A stretch of 64,000 bases of DNA from an uncultured Christensenellaceae bacterium (GTDB taxonomy: Bacteria; Bacillota; Clostridia; Christensenellales; Pumilibacteraceae). Positions within the stretch are counted from its first letter, which is position 1. Every line of letters starts with the position of its first letter. The position numbers and the translations under genes were made by a program. The notes under the pieces are model-generated. The model had not been told where the DNA came from. It saw only the letters and a program-made list of their open reading frames with translations, and ran no database searches. Where the stretch lies: assembly GCA_910587445.1 (NCBI GenBank), contig CAJULE010000004.1, positions 1-64,000 of the forward strand, read 5' to 3'. This document shows positions 44,928-52,965 of the stretch, piece after piece.

Positions 44928-45653
44928 ATGGCTGTCATAGGTAACAAGTGGGACGAAATTCTCGGCTCGGAATATGCCCGTCCCTATTTTGACGCTCTTA
45001 TGGAAAAGGTCAAGGCGGAATATAGGACTCACACCGTATTCCCTCCGTTCGATTTGATGTTCGCCGCACTCAAAACGGTCGATTACGACGATGTGAAAGT
45101 CGTAATACTCGGGCAAGATCCCTATCACGGCGACGGACAAGCCAACGGTATGGCGTTTGCCGTCGGCGACGGTATAGAGCTTCCGCCGTCGCTGAAAAAT
45201 ATCTATGCGGAAATAGAGAGCGACATGGGCGTTAAGATGCCGCAGAGCGGGTCCCTTCTCGGCTGGGCGAAGCAGGGCGTGTTGCTTCTGAACACCGTCC
45301 TAACCGTGCGCAGGGGCGTGCCGCAGTCGCACGCCGAGCTTGGGTGGAAGACGTTCACGGACGCGGTCATTGCCGCCGTCAACCGTCGCGAAAAACCCGT
45401 TGCGTTCGTTTTGTGGGGAGCAAACGCGATTTCCAAACGCCCGCTTATAGACGAGCGGCATTTCGTCATAACTTCGCCGCACCCGAGCCCCCTTTCCGCA
45501 TACCGCGGCTTTTTCGGCTCGAAACCGTTTTCCCGCGTAAACGAATTTCTTGCCCGCAACGGTTTGAAGCCGATCGATTGGTCGGACGTCGACGGTCGCG
45601 AAAAGGCAGGGTATTATGATTATCCTCCCACGGGCTCTATCCGCCGCGCCTGA
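44928..45653 (+). CDS. ung: Uracil-DNA glycosylase, family 1
   Basis: This enzyme excises uracil from DNA. It has 241 residues from ATG 44928, which has GGAGG 7 bp upstream; the longer in-frame start lacks a domain and spans the promoter. Catalytic Asp64 lies in GQDPYHG, and His185 lies in the leucine-loop motif HPSPLSAYRGFFG. The conserved core ends near PIDW; about 20 more residues (DVDGREKAGYYDYPP...) follow, which is longer than typical. The stop codon TGA shares its last base with the first base of structured repeat copy B, so repeat insertion may have remade the C-terminus. Confidence 0.93.
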   Translation: MAVIGNKWDEILGSEYARPYFDALMEKVKAEYRTHTVFPPFDLMFAALKTVDYDDVKVVILGQDPYHGDGQANGMAFAVGDGIELPPSLKNIYAEIESDMGVKMPQSGSLLGWAKQGVLLLNTVLTVRRGVPQSHAELGWKTFTDAVIAAVNRREKPVAFVLWGANAISKRPLIDERHFVITSPHPSPLSAYRGFFGSKPFSRVNEFLARNGLKPIDWSDVDGREKAGYYDYPPTGSIRRA

Positions 45654-45830
45654 CGGCTTATATGCTTCGTAATACGGGCTGCGTGCTCCTTGCCCTCGGT
45701 TGTGTACGTTATAGTACACGCCCTTCGGGACGCGTCGCCAGCTGCCCGTCTTACTCGCATCTAAGCCGTCAGACCCGACGGCGTGTAAACATCGCATTTC
45801 TGTGTCAGGCTTGCGTTTTTGCTCGGTCAT
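45653..45830 (+). repeat. Structured repeat, copy B
   Basis: This is a diverged relative of copy A. ACGGCTTATATGC (45653 on) pairs with the right end at 45769; inner ACGGGC pairs with GCCCGT; the apex is GTGTAC-GTTATA-GTACAC. Where copy A has A-T and C-G pairs, B has G-C and G-C pairs in the same places, so base changes preserve pairing. It continues past 45770 with GACGGC and TCGCATTTCTG, as A does. A further TGTAC/GTACA hairpin is near 45828-45846. The stretch 45654-46429 (776 bp) has no credible gene and is made of repeats. Confidence 0.72.
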
Positions 45831-45980
45831 GTACGAAGAAGTACATTCCTGTCGCAAAATCCGCGCCTTCCTCAAACTGCTCGTTTCTCCGCCGTCGGGT
45901 GCCCGAACATTGCCCAATGTCATTCCGCTTTAAGGGGGCGCGGGGCGCGACCGCCACGGAGCGCAGTGCAGCCACTTTAT

Positions 45981-46148
45981 GTCATTTCGACCGAAGCTCG
46001 AAGAGCGAAGCGGAGAAATCTATTCCAATAAAAAAGGCTCCCCTTGGCAATGGCGCGACCGCCCAAAGCGAAGCATTACCGCTAATGTCATTCCGAGCGA
46101 AGTCGAGGAATCTAAACCTCTAAAAAGCCTTCCCTTGACAGGGAAGGC
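45981..46148 (+). repeat. GTCATTTCGA-type and GCCTTCCCTT hairpin repeats
   Basis: GTCATTTCGACCGAAGC (45981) and GTCATTCCGAGCGAAG (46087) each start a short unit ending in GAAATCT or GAATCTAAACC. A perfect hairpin GCCTTCCCTT/AGGGAAGGC is at 46127-46148. Related units occur at 59977 and 61172-61395. These are dispersed non-coding repeats. Further palindromes such as GCCTTTTTTCGAAAAAGGC (46204) follow. Confidence 0.65.
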
Positions 46149-46317
46149 GGCTCGGCGCAAAGCGAAGCGACTGCCGCAACGGATGAGCAGACGATTTTCG
46201 CTCGCCTTTTTTCGAAAAAGGCGCAAACAAATTTCGTAATTTTACATTTATAAAAAAACTTGCTCTTGCCGCACGGCAAACTCTTTTTCGTGTGCCTTTT
46301 CGAAAAAAGGTATAGCG

Positions 46318-46416
46318 GAGTACCCGATATTTTCGCGTCTTATGTCGAAAACATCGAGTACCCGTCTTTTTCGACAATGCGTCGAAAGGAGCGAGTACCC
46401 GCCTCTTTCGACACAA
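46318..46416 (+). repeat. Tandem hairpin repeat with GAGTACCCG core
   Basis: GAGTACCCG occurs at 46318, 46356 and 46393, a period of 37-38 bp. Copies two and three are framed by GTCGAAA and TTTCGAC, so each can form a stem with the core in its loop. It ends 14 bp before the stop of the - strand gene at 46430, so it lies at the 3' end of that transcript. Confidence 0.55.
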
Positions 46417-46429
46417 AGCGATAAATTTG

Positions 46430-46708
46430 TCAAACGCCGTATTTTACGACTTTTATGCTGCCGCACTCGCGCGTGTTGACGAACTCGACGAGACGGTGCA
46501 TATTGCCGCAGCCGACAACCACTTCCACACATTCTTCATTGAGTTTGTATCCCTCGGGCGCGCATATTTCGCGAATAAAATATCTTCCGCAAGGCAGCGG
46601 ATCGAATATCAGTTCGCCGCACTCGTTGGTCACACCGCAGGCAATCTCCTTGCCGCACTCGTCGCAAAGTACAAATTTAGCTCCGCAAAGCCTTTTACCG
46701 TTACACAT
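46430..46708 (-). CDS. Small Cys-rich SpaA/CnaB-like domain protein without export signal
   Basis: This is a 92-residue protein on the - strand with AGGAGGT 8 bp before its ATG. It is a single SpaA/CnaB (prealbumin-like) domain: GAKFVLCDECGKE, CGELIFDPLPCGRYFIRE, APEGYKL, VEFVNTR, GSIKVVK. The residues that form the internal Lys-Asn bond in this fold appear to be present (Lys11, Asn78, with catalytic Glu47 in REICAPEGY). It has 11 Cys, several where other CnaB domains have Tyr, Ala, Asn or Gly. There is no signal peptide, sortase motif or membrane segment, so it seems cytoplasmic, which is odd for this surface fold. It is divergent from the protease gene at 46855. Function unknown. Confidence 0.72.
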   Translation of the reverse strand: MCNGKRLCGAKFVLCDECGKEIACGVTNECGELIFDPLPCGRYFIREICAPEGYKLNEECVEVVVGCGNMHRLVEFVNTRECGSIKVVKYGV

Positions 46709-46797
46709 TTTTCGGTACCTCCTGTGTTTAAAGCCCGAACGGGCTATGTACGGAGCCTATGCGCGGAAAAAAATTTGCCACTTCTACAAACAATATA

Positions 46798-46826
46798 TTT
46801 ACAAAACATTTTATTTGTGCTAAAAT
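46798..46826 (+). promoter_or_regulatory. Promoter of the protease operon
   Basis: TTTACA (46798-46803), 17-bp spacer, TAAAAT (46821-46826), 28 bp before the start at 46855. Confidence 0.7.
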
Positions 46827-46854
46827 GATAGAACGACGGGTAAAGGAGCGCTTT

Positions 46855-47997
46855 ATGGAAAAGCCTTGCGACAACACCGATAACGGAAAGAGCGGAAAAC
46901 AGGGTGCGCTTTTAACGGCGCTTTTATCGCTGTTCGGTCTCATAGCCGCGCTTTTAATAGCTCTGATAGTCATAGTCGGCATATCGGCTTTTCGTTCTGA
47001 GCCGCCTGTTGCGGACAACGAAATTTATGCCGAACTTGCGGATAAGTATAAGTACAATGCCGTCGAGCTTTACGACGGCGTCGCAAACGTCTATGCCAGC
47101 GCTTTCGTGTATACCGCAAGCGGCGACGAGATGTATCTGTTCACGAACTATCATGTCAGCGGCGACGACGTGTCGTCCCTGTGCGCGCGTTTCTACGGCA
47201 GAAATTCGTATGAAAAGGCAGGGGAGCTCGAGCTTGTCGGATACGATCCCTATTACGACGTCGCTCTTTTAAAGACCGCGACTTTTCCGGCAAATCCCTA
47301 CGCGGATATTCGCTCGGTCGGCACGGCGACGGCGGTTGCTGGCGGACGGATCTTGTGTCTCGGAAACAATCTCGGCTACGGCATACAGGCGCAGAACGGT
47401 ATAATCTCCACGCCGAGTCTCGTCACCAATCCGCAAAAGAGCGTGCACGACTCCGCGCTTTATACGGTCGCCGTCATAGGTGCGTGCGCTCCGCTCAATT
47501 CGGGCAATTCGGGAGCGGCGGTCTACGACATGAAAGGCGGACTCGTCGGTATGAACACCTGGCGCGTGACGGCAAACGCCGCAGGCGACGCCGTGTGCGA
47601 CACTTGCTATCTCACGCCCGCACCAGTGATCGCGGCAATGTATGACGTGCTTGTCGGAAACGGGCAGAGCGGACCTGTCGATTTCCCCATGCTCACGCTT
47701 CGTGCGGGAGAATACGGAACGATGTATATACAGGCGCTTCACGTCGAAATAAAGTTCGTGGATTTCAAACTCAGAGTCACGCGCATAGATTCGACGGGCA
47801 CGCGCCTTCTTTCCGAGGGCGACGAAATAACCTCCATAGGAGAGAGAAAAGTCGAGCCCTGCGATTTCGTATCGATCGTCGGAGAGCTCTATAAGTACAA
47901 TACCTGGGGCACGGGAGAAAAACTCACGCTTACGATATTGCGCGGCGGCGAGGAAATGAAGATCGTGCTCGACGAGCTCGGGAGAGTAAAACAATGA
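46855..47997 (+). CDS. Membrane-anchored trypsin-like serine protease (HtrA/DegP-like)
   Basis: This is a 380-residue protease. ATG 46855 has AAAGGAG upstream. A short cytoplasmic N-terminus is followed by one transmembrane helix (about 23-45), placing the rest outside. The catalytic triad is His100 (TNYHVS), Asp135 (YYDVALLK) and Ser219 (NSGNSGAAV). A PDZ-like region follows from about 285, with ITSIGERKVEPCDF and a final LTILRGGEEMKI strand. This is the layout of a Gram-positive HtrA quality-control protease, though the PDZ is diverged. Its stop overlaps the start of the transglutaminase-like lipoprotein gene (ATGA), so the two are produced together. Confidence 0.88.
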   Translation: MEKPCDNTDNGKSGKQGALLTALLSLFGLIAALLIALIVIVGISAFRSEPPVADNEIYAELADKYKYNAVELYDGVANVYASAFVYTASGDEMYLFTNYHVSGDDVSSLCARFYGRNSYEKAGELELVGYDPYYDVALLKTATFPANPYADIRSVGTATAVAGGRILCLGNNLGYGIQAQNGIISTPSLVTNPQKSVHDSALYTVAVIGACAPLNSGNSGAAVYDMKGGLVGMNTWRVTANAAGDAVCDTCYLTPAPVIAAMYDVLVGNGQSGPVDFPMLTLRAGEYGTMYIQALHVEIKFVDFKLRVTRIDSTGTRLLSEGDEITSIGERKVEPCDFVSIVGELYKYNTWGTGEKLTLTILRGGEEMKIVLDELGRVKQ

Positions 47998-49109
47998 AAA
48001 GAAAAACATTCGCTTTGATCTTTTTCGCAGTTTTTTCACTTGTGCTTTGCGCGGCGTTCGTCGCTTGCGACATTCCCTTTTTGAGCCGCGATTCCGCGCC
48101 GCTTCCCGCGCCTCATCTTATAGACGAGAGCGAGGCGGAAGCCGAGCCCGTGCGCGTCATAGATTCCAAAGAGGAACGCGCCGTAGTGGGCAATTCGTTT
48201 TACGAGCGCCAACTTTCGCTTGCCGAAGTGGTCGCCGACGGTTTCCGTCCGAGCTTTTCCGAGCAGGCGCAGGACGTTCGCGAGATATACGAGGCGGCAA
48301 AAGCCGTGCTCGATCGCTATATCGAAAACGACTTCACCGATTACGAAAAAGTCCATGCCGTTCACGACTACATCGCATATTATACGGCGTACGACGAGGA
48401 GCTGTATTCTAAGTACCTCGCCGACCCGAAAAGCGTTTCGAATTCTCACAATTCGTTCAATCTCGCGGGCGTATTCGAGGACGGACTTGCCGTGTGCGAC
48501 GGCATCAGCAGGGCGTTTAATCTCTTATGCGGCATGGAGGGCATAAGAGCAGTGAGAATAGAGGGCGAGTATGTGGGCGGCGCGCACGCCTGGAATAAGG
48601 TCGAAATCGACGGCAAGTGGTACAACGTCGACGTCACTCTCGACAGCGCGCGAATAGACGTAAACGGAAGCATGGGACAGTACCTTCACCACGGGTTCTT
48701 CCTTATCTCGGACGAAAACATACGGTCGTCGCCTTACGGGGCGCACATAGCCGATCCGAGCTACGGCGCAAATCCCGTGAATTTCGACGCGCTCGAGTCT
48801 TATCCCGTCTATGAGAATCTCGAAATCGAAATAGACGGCGAAAGCTATTCTTTGCTTATCACGTCTTCGGGCGAGCTTAAAAATCTTTTGGTCGCGGCGA
48901 CAAAGGCAGGCAGGAAAAAGATCGGTAAGCTCGATATTCGTATCGATATCCCGGGCGTCGACATAAGTAAGCCCGAAGCTTTCGATTCGGTTTTCCGCTC
49001 GGCTATGAAGGAAGCGAAAGCCATAGACTTCATGCTCGACGAGGCAAACGGCATACGTCCGTTCGTGCGCTATCCGCACGGCGCGATGCTCGTGCTTTTG
49101 TATGTTTAG
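47994..49109 (+). CDS. Transglutaminase-like lipoprotein
   Basis: This is a 371-residue lipoprotein (lipobox AFVAC near residue 25). The transglutaminase-like core has Cys168 (GLAVCDGISRAF), His198 (GGAHAWNKV) and Asp213 (WYNVDVT), all three in the spacing of papain-like transglutaminase/protease domains. The N-terminal part includes YEKVHAVHDYIAYYTAYD, typical of the family. Activity could be cross-linking, peptide or cell-wall cleavage; it cannot be told apart here. Translationally coupled to the HtrA-like protease before it, suggesting joint work on surface proteins. Confidence 0.85.
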   Translation: MKRKTFALIFFAVFSLVLCAAFVACDIPFLSRDSAPLPAPHLIDESEAEAEPVRVIDSKEERAVVGNSFYERQLSLAEVVADGFRPSFSEQAQDVREIYEAAKAVLDRYIENDFTDYEKVHAVHDYIAYYTAYDEELYSKYLADPKSVSNSHNSFNLAGVFEDGLAVCDGISRAFNLLCGMEGIRAVRIEGEYVGGAHAWNKVEIDGKWYNVDVTLDSARIDVNGSMGQYLHHGFFLISDENIRSSPYGAHIADPSYGANPVNFDALESYPVYENLEIEIDGESYSLLITSSGELKNLLVAATKAGRKKIGKLDIRIDIPGVDISKPEAFDSVFRSAMKEAKAIDFMLDEANGIRPFVRYPHGAMLVLLYV

Positions 49110-49136
49110 AAAAAAACTCTGTAAGGAGATATTGTT

Positions 49137-49367
49137 ATGTTCGAAAAAGTTACTCAAATGCTGGCAGACTTCTTAAAGGTCGACAAGAGCGTAATAACGC
49201 GCGACACCGACATAAGAAACGACCTCAAAGCCGATTCTCTGCTTGTTGTGGAAATGCTGTTCGCGCTCGAGGACGAAACGGGTATAATCATTCCCGACGA
49301 AAAAGTCGAGGAGCTCACGAAAGTAGGCGCACTCGTCGACTATATAGAAGCAAACGCTACGAAATAG
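49137..49367 (+). CDS. acpP: Acyl carrier protein
   Basis: This 76-residue acyl carrier protein has normal length. Ser34 in ADSLLVVEM is the phosphopantetheine attachment site (DSL motif), and four acidic helices are evident. AAGGAG precedes the start. In most Firmicutes acpP sits in the fatty-acid gene cluster; here it lies between a lipoprotein gene and a GNAT gene, so it may be an extra carrier for a special acyl transfer rather than the housekeeping copy. That is inference from context. Confidence 0.9.
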   Translation: MFEKVTQMLADFLKVDKSVITRDTDIRNDLKADSLLVVEMLFALEDETGIIIPDEKVEELTKVGALVDYIEANATK

Positions 49368-49371
49368 GTAG

Positions 49372-50112
49372 ATGACGTTTTCTTTCTCGGAAGTATCCGA
49401 CTATCCCAAGGAGAGCATAGACTGCTACGCGTCGCGTCTCGGTGCGCACGGCGGAGCTTTTTTGCCGTACGGTCTTTCGGGAAAGGTCTATTCCATAGCG
49501 GCGGACGGAGAACGTGCCGGCTTTGTTTTTGTCGACGGGGGCGAGCTTGTCGGATTTTTCATGGATCCGAAGTATCATCGCTACGCGGAAAGCGTATTCG
49601 ATCTTGCCTTGAATGAGCTCGAAATCAAGCGCGCGAGAGTGCTCACAAGCGATTCTCCGCTCATAGCTTTGTGCTGTACGCGTTGGAAGACGACAAGACC
49701 GAAAGCATTGTGCTATGAATATGTCGGCTCGGATTCGGAGCCCGAAACCGTAATGCACTGCGCAAAGGAGAGCGACCGCTCCGAAATAGAGGCGTTCGGC
49801 TATCTGTCGCCCGCCGCTCTCGACGCCGATATGGCTGCACATTCCATATATGCGTTTAGGGAAAACGGGCGGATTTCCGCATTCGGCACGGTCGAGTGGG
49901 GAGAACAAAGCGGCTTCGTCGGCGTTGCGGTGCGCGAGGACAGGCGGCATTGCGGCATAGGAAGATCGATACTTGCCCGTCTCGGAAAAATGCTTGCAGA
50001 CTATTCTAAAGTTGCGCTTGCCGTTTGCGGCGCGCGTGACGCGGCTTTCGAAAAAACGCTCGAGGCGGCGGGTTACGTCTGCTTCGACAAGGTGCTCGAC
50101 ATAGAGTTTTAA
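49372..50112 (+). CDS. GNAT-family N-acetyltransferase
   Basis: This is a 246-residue acyltransferase. The C-terminal half has the GNAT acetyl-CoA loop in VREDRRHCGIGRSILARLGK (about 194-213), between a beta-bulge strand (SGFVGVAV) and the helix. The N-terminal ~120 residues resemble a degenerate GNAT-like half. The ribosome site is weak (AGGTAG), and the gene starts 4 bp after the acyl carrier protein stop, so coupling to that gene is likely. The acyl donor could be acetyl-CoA or the acyl-ACP next door. Target unknown. Confidence 0.82.
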   Translation: MTFSFSEVSDYPKESIDCYASRLGAHGGAFLPYGLSGKVYSIAADGERAGFVFVDGGELVGFFMDPKYHRYAESVFDLALNELEIKRARVLTSDSPLIALCCTRWKTTRPKALCYEYVGSDSEPETVMHCAKESDRSEIEAFGYLSPAALDADMAAHSIYAFRENGRISAFGTVEWGEQSGFVGVAVREDRRHCGIGRSILARLGKMLADYSKVALAVCGARDAAFEKTLEAAGYVCFDKVLDIEF

Positions 50113-50153
50113 GCAAACTTCATGCTGTTTTTTTTATTTTGCATATAAAACGA

Positions 50154-50182
50154 TTGCAAAATTTTCACAGGAATAGTATATT
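50154..50182 (+). promoter_or_regulatory. Promoter of the zinc-ribbon surface protein
   Basis: TTGCAA (50154-50159), 17-bp spacer, TATATT (50177-50182), 28 bp before the start at 50211. Confidence 0.6.
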
Positions 50183-50210
50183 AAAAGGTAGTAGAAACAG
50201 GAGGTCGGCT

Positions 50211-52856
50211 ATGGCGGTAAGACAAGAATACGGCGAGTCAACGGTATGTATGACTTGCGGCAGTACGAATCTCAGTATAACCCATTCTCCCATGGGAATA
50301 GAGTACTGCACTTGCAAACAGTGCGGCAGAAAGTTTGTCGTGCAGACGGGCGGAGAGGATTTTCTCGACAAGTATATGGCGGCGCGCGGGCGGCTTTTCA
50401 CGGAACTCGAAAAGGCGGATTTCGCCCATGGAAGGACATCGGAAGTCAAGCGCGAGATGGACAGCCTCGTGTCCTCATACGCCGTGCTTGCGGAGATAGA
50501 CTCCATATACTTTTGGTATAAGATAGTTCTTCTTACCGATAATTTCACGAACTATTCGCGGCTTAAGGACGCGGAAAAGGAATATCTGAATATTCCGAAA
50601 GACCTGTGCTTTTTTATTTCGAGAGAGGACATAGTTCGCGATCAAAAGTATAAAAAGCAATACGACGCTTACATAGCTCACCTCGAAAAGGAGCGAGAAC
50701 AGACGGTCGCGAAAAAGCGCAAAAAGAAAAAAGCGGCAATCGGCTCGGTGATAGCCGTGTTGCTCGCCGTTCTCGTGGGCGCGGGCGCCTTCGCGTTCTT
50801 GTATAATCCGACGCTTTCCGACGCCGAAAACGGGATAACCGTCTACACGGACAATTCCTCTTTCGGCATAATAGGTAAGTTCGGCGCAAAGCTCGAAGCG
50901 GCAAAGCTTACCGAAGCCGATGCGGAATACGCAAAAGTCAGTGCGGCAATGGACAGACTGTCGGGCAAGTTCGTTCCGTACTCCATTTCGTTCGGCTCCG
51001 ATAAGGAGAACGTAGGCGGCGGCGCGAAAGTCGATATGCTGTTGCCGTCCGATTATATGAGCGCAAGGCTTAAACTCTACGCGCTTTCCGATGACGGCAA
51101 AACGGCGAACGAAACCGAGTTCGAGCTCGTAGAAGCGGGAGGGGGAGACTCGATAAGATTCGAGCTCGATAGAGCCGGAGTGTACATAGTCGCGGAAGCT
51201 CCTTGCCGAGTGAAATTCGACACGGCGGGCGGATCTCCGCTCGACGACGCTCTCGTAGTCTGCGGCAGTACGCTCGGCGGCATTTCCGCGACTCGTAAGG
51301 GCTATACTTTCGACGGCTGGTATGTCGGCGCGGAGAAATTCGACGCTGACTCGCCCATAACCGACGACATGACTTTGACGGCGCATTTTACGGCGAATAC
51401 CTACACCGTTTCGTACTACCTCGGCGGCGACAGAGTTAGGACACAGCAGGTCACTTACGACGAGGATACGAAACTCTATGTTCCAGTGCGCGAGGGTTAC
51501 ACTCATAAATGGTATCTTGACGGCAATGAAGTGACGGACGGCGTTTGGACGACGGACTCCGACGTAAGGCTCGACGGCGAGTGGACGGCGATTCGCACGA
51601 ATGTGACGTTCGACAACGGCATTCAGGCGTATTCGCCGATCGTCGAAGTGGCGTATGACGAGCCCGTAGAGGACGTCGCCGTGCCGCAGTGCAAAGGGTA
51701 TATCTTCGGCGGATACTATACGGAAAAGGACGGCGCGGGAGACATGGTTTATGCTTCCGACGGCAAAGGAACGGGCGTTTGGCGTCAAACGGAAGATACG
51801 ACGCTGTATGCCAAGTGGACAAAGAACGAGGCTTATTCGGACTTCACTTACATAGAAGAGGCGTCCGACCTTACGAAAGTGCGCGCGAATACGAGCGGCA
51901 AATTCCTGCTAATAACGGATCTCGACCTGGACGGCGCGTCCTGGACTCCGTTTCCCGTATTCAAGGGGACGTTCGACGGCGGCGGCAAGGCGATATACAA
52001 CTATAAGATAGAACTCGGCGTCGAGGAAAGCGGCAGTACTTTCTGTTGGATGGGACTGTTTTCCAAAGTAGAGGGCACTGTCAAAAATCTACAGGTGGGC
52101 AAAGAGGGCTTTACCACATCGATCACGTATTCCGAAGCGCACCGCCGAGCTATTGCCGGTCTCGTCGTCGGCGAGATATGCGGCGGCGGCAAAGTGGAGA
52201 ACTGTCGGGCGATTAACTGTACCGTAGACGTTTTCTCCTCGGCAAATAATTCCGCATATCGCGATTGGAATTGGACGGTCATGGCTGGTTCGATCGCGGG
52301 CTGCGTCGAAAAGAACGGTGCGCTTCGCGGTTGCTTTGCCTACGGTTGCGACATTTTGTGCACGGTACAAGCGCAGTACAACAAGATAGACGCCTGTCCG
52401 TGGGCGGGCGGTATCGTGGGATTTTCGTCCTCGTCTACGGTTGCCGATTGCCTTGTCAAGAACACGAAGGTCACCGCGCACGGCATAAGACTCGGCGGCG
52501 GATTCATGCAAGCGGACGACGCCCAACCTCGCGCAGGCGGAATTATAGGCAGAGCGGACGGCACTGCGATAGAACGCTGTGTGGTTTTTGACAACGACAT
52601 AGCGGCGACGTCAGAGGGCGGAGCGACTCGCCATTGGGGGAGCATAATAGGCGAAACTTCGAGCACCCGTCCCGCAAGTCTGTTCGGTATCGCGACCGAC
52701 TTGCAGTGCAGCGGTTCGAACAGAGGTTACGGAAACTATAAGACTCTTTCGGTCGATTCCTATGCCGACCTCGTTGCGACCGACGCCGCTTTCGACAACG
52801 GATATTGGATAAGCGACGACGGGAAAATAGCGTTGGATTTCGATGCGGATAGGTGA
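50211..52856 (+). CDS. Zinc-ribbon / transmembrane / InlB-repeat / GLUG-repeat protein
   Basis: This is an 881-residue protein of unusual make-up. ATG 50211 has AGGAGG just upstream. Residues 13-40 form a zinc ribbon (CMTCGS ... CTCKQCGRKF) with no signal peptide, followed by a charged helical region and a Lys-rich stop (KKRKKKK) before one transmembrane helix at about 182-204. The remaining ~675 residues should lie outside: a beta domain, InlB/Flg_new-type repeats (ATRKGYTFDGWYVGAEKF; FGGYYTEKDGAGD), then GLUG-type repeats (GGIVGFSSSSTVADCLV; AGGIIGRADGTAIERCV). Zinc ribbons before a single helix occur in other Firmicutes membrane proteins of unknown role. It may pass a surface-contact signal inward; this is inference. 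Confidence 0.8.
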   Translation: MAVRQEYGESTVCMTCGSTNLSITHSPMGIEYCTCKQCGRKFVVQTGGEDFLDKYMAARGRLFTELEKADFAHGRTSEVKREMDSLVSSYAVLAEIDSIYFWYKIVLLTDNFTNYSRLKDAEKEYLNIPKDLCFFISREDIVRDQKYKKQYDAYIAHLEKEREQTVAKKRKKKKAAIGSVIAVLLAVLVGAGAFAFLYNPTLSDAENGITVYTDNSSFGIIGKFGAKLEAAKLTEADAEYAKVSAAMDRLSGKFVPYSISFGSDKENVGGGAKVDMLLPSDYMSARLKLYALSDDGKTANETEFELVEAGGGDSIRFELDRAGVYIVAEAPCRVKFDTAGGSPLDDALVVCGSTLGGISATRKGYTFDGWYVGAEKFDADSPITDDMTLTAHFTANTYTVSYYLGGDRVRTQQVTYDEDTKLYVPVREGYTHKWYLDGNEVTDGVWTTDSDVRLDGEWTAIRTNVTFDNGIQAYSPIVEVAYDEPVEDVAVPQCKGYIFGGYYTEKDGAGDMVYASDGKGTGVWRQTEDTTLYAKWTKNEAYSDFTYIEEASDLTKVRANTSGKFLLITDLDLDGASWTPFPVFKGTFDGGGKAIYNYKIELGVEESGSTFCWMGLFSKVEGTVKNLQVGKEGFTTSITYSEAHRRAIAGLVVGEICGGGKVENCRAINCTVDVFSSANNSAYRDWNWTVMAGSIAGCVEKNGALRGCFAYGCDILCTVQAQYNKIDACPWAGGIVGFSSSSTVADCLVKNTKVTAHGIRLGGGFMQADDAQPRAGGIIGRADGTAIERCVVFDNDIAATSEGGATRHWGSIIGETSSTRPASLFGIATDLQCSGSNRGYGNYKTLSVDSYADLVATDAAFDNGYWISDDGKIALDFDADR

Positions 52857-52903
52857 AAGACGGCAGGCGATAAAGCCGTCTCGATTTGATATGAAATATT
52901 TCG

Positions 52904-52930
52904 GAGCGACGGAAACACCGTCGCTCTTTT
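52904..52930 (+). terminator. Rho-independent terminator
   Basis: GAGCGACGG (52904-52912) and CCGTCGCTC (52918-52926), perfect 9-bp stem, loop AAACA, then TTTT. A weaker hairpin (AGACGGC/GCCGTCT) lies just before it at the end of the gene. Confidence 0.85.
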
Positions 52931-52965
52931 AACGAAATTTTCACAAAATCGGATCATTGTATGTG

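Noticed and set aside
45662..46123. + strand open frame of 153 codons
   Set aside because: It lies wholly in hairpin repeats, has no ribosome site and encodes low-complexity, Cys/Arg/Ser-rich text.
46318..46416. Possible CRISPR array
   Set aside because: Only three units, period 37-38 bp with imperfect palindromic units and no true spacers; no cas gene in the window.
46427..46828. + strand frames opposite the Cys-rich SpaA-like gene
   Set aside because: They run through the divergent promoter and lack a ribosome site, while the - strand gene has a recognisable domain and an AGGAGGT site.
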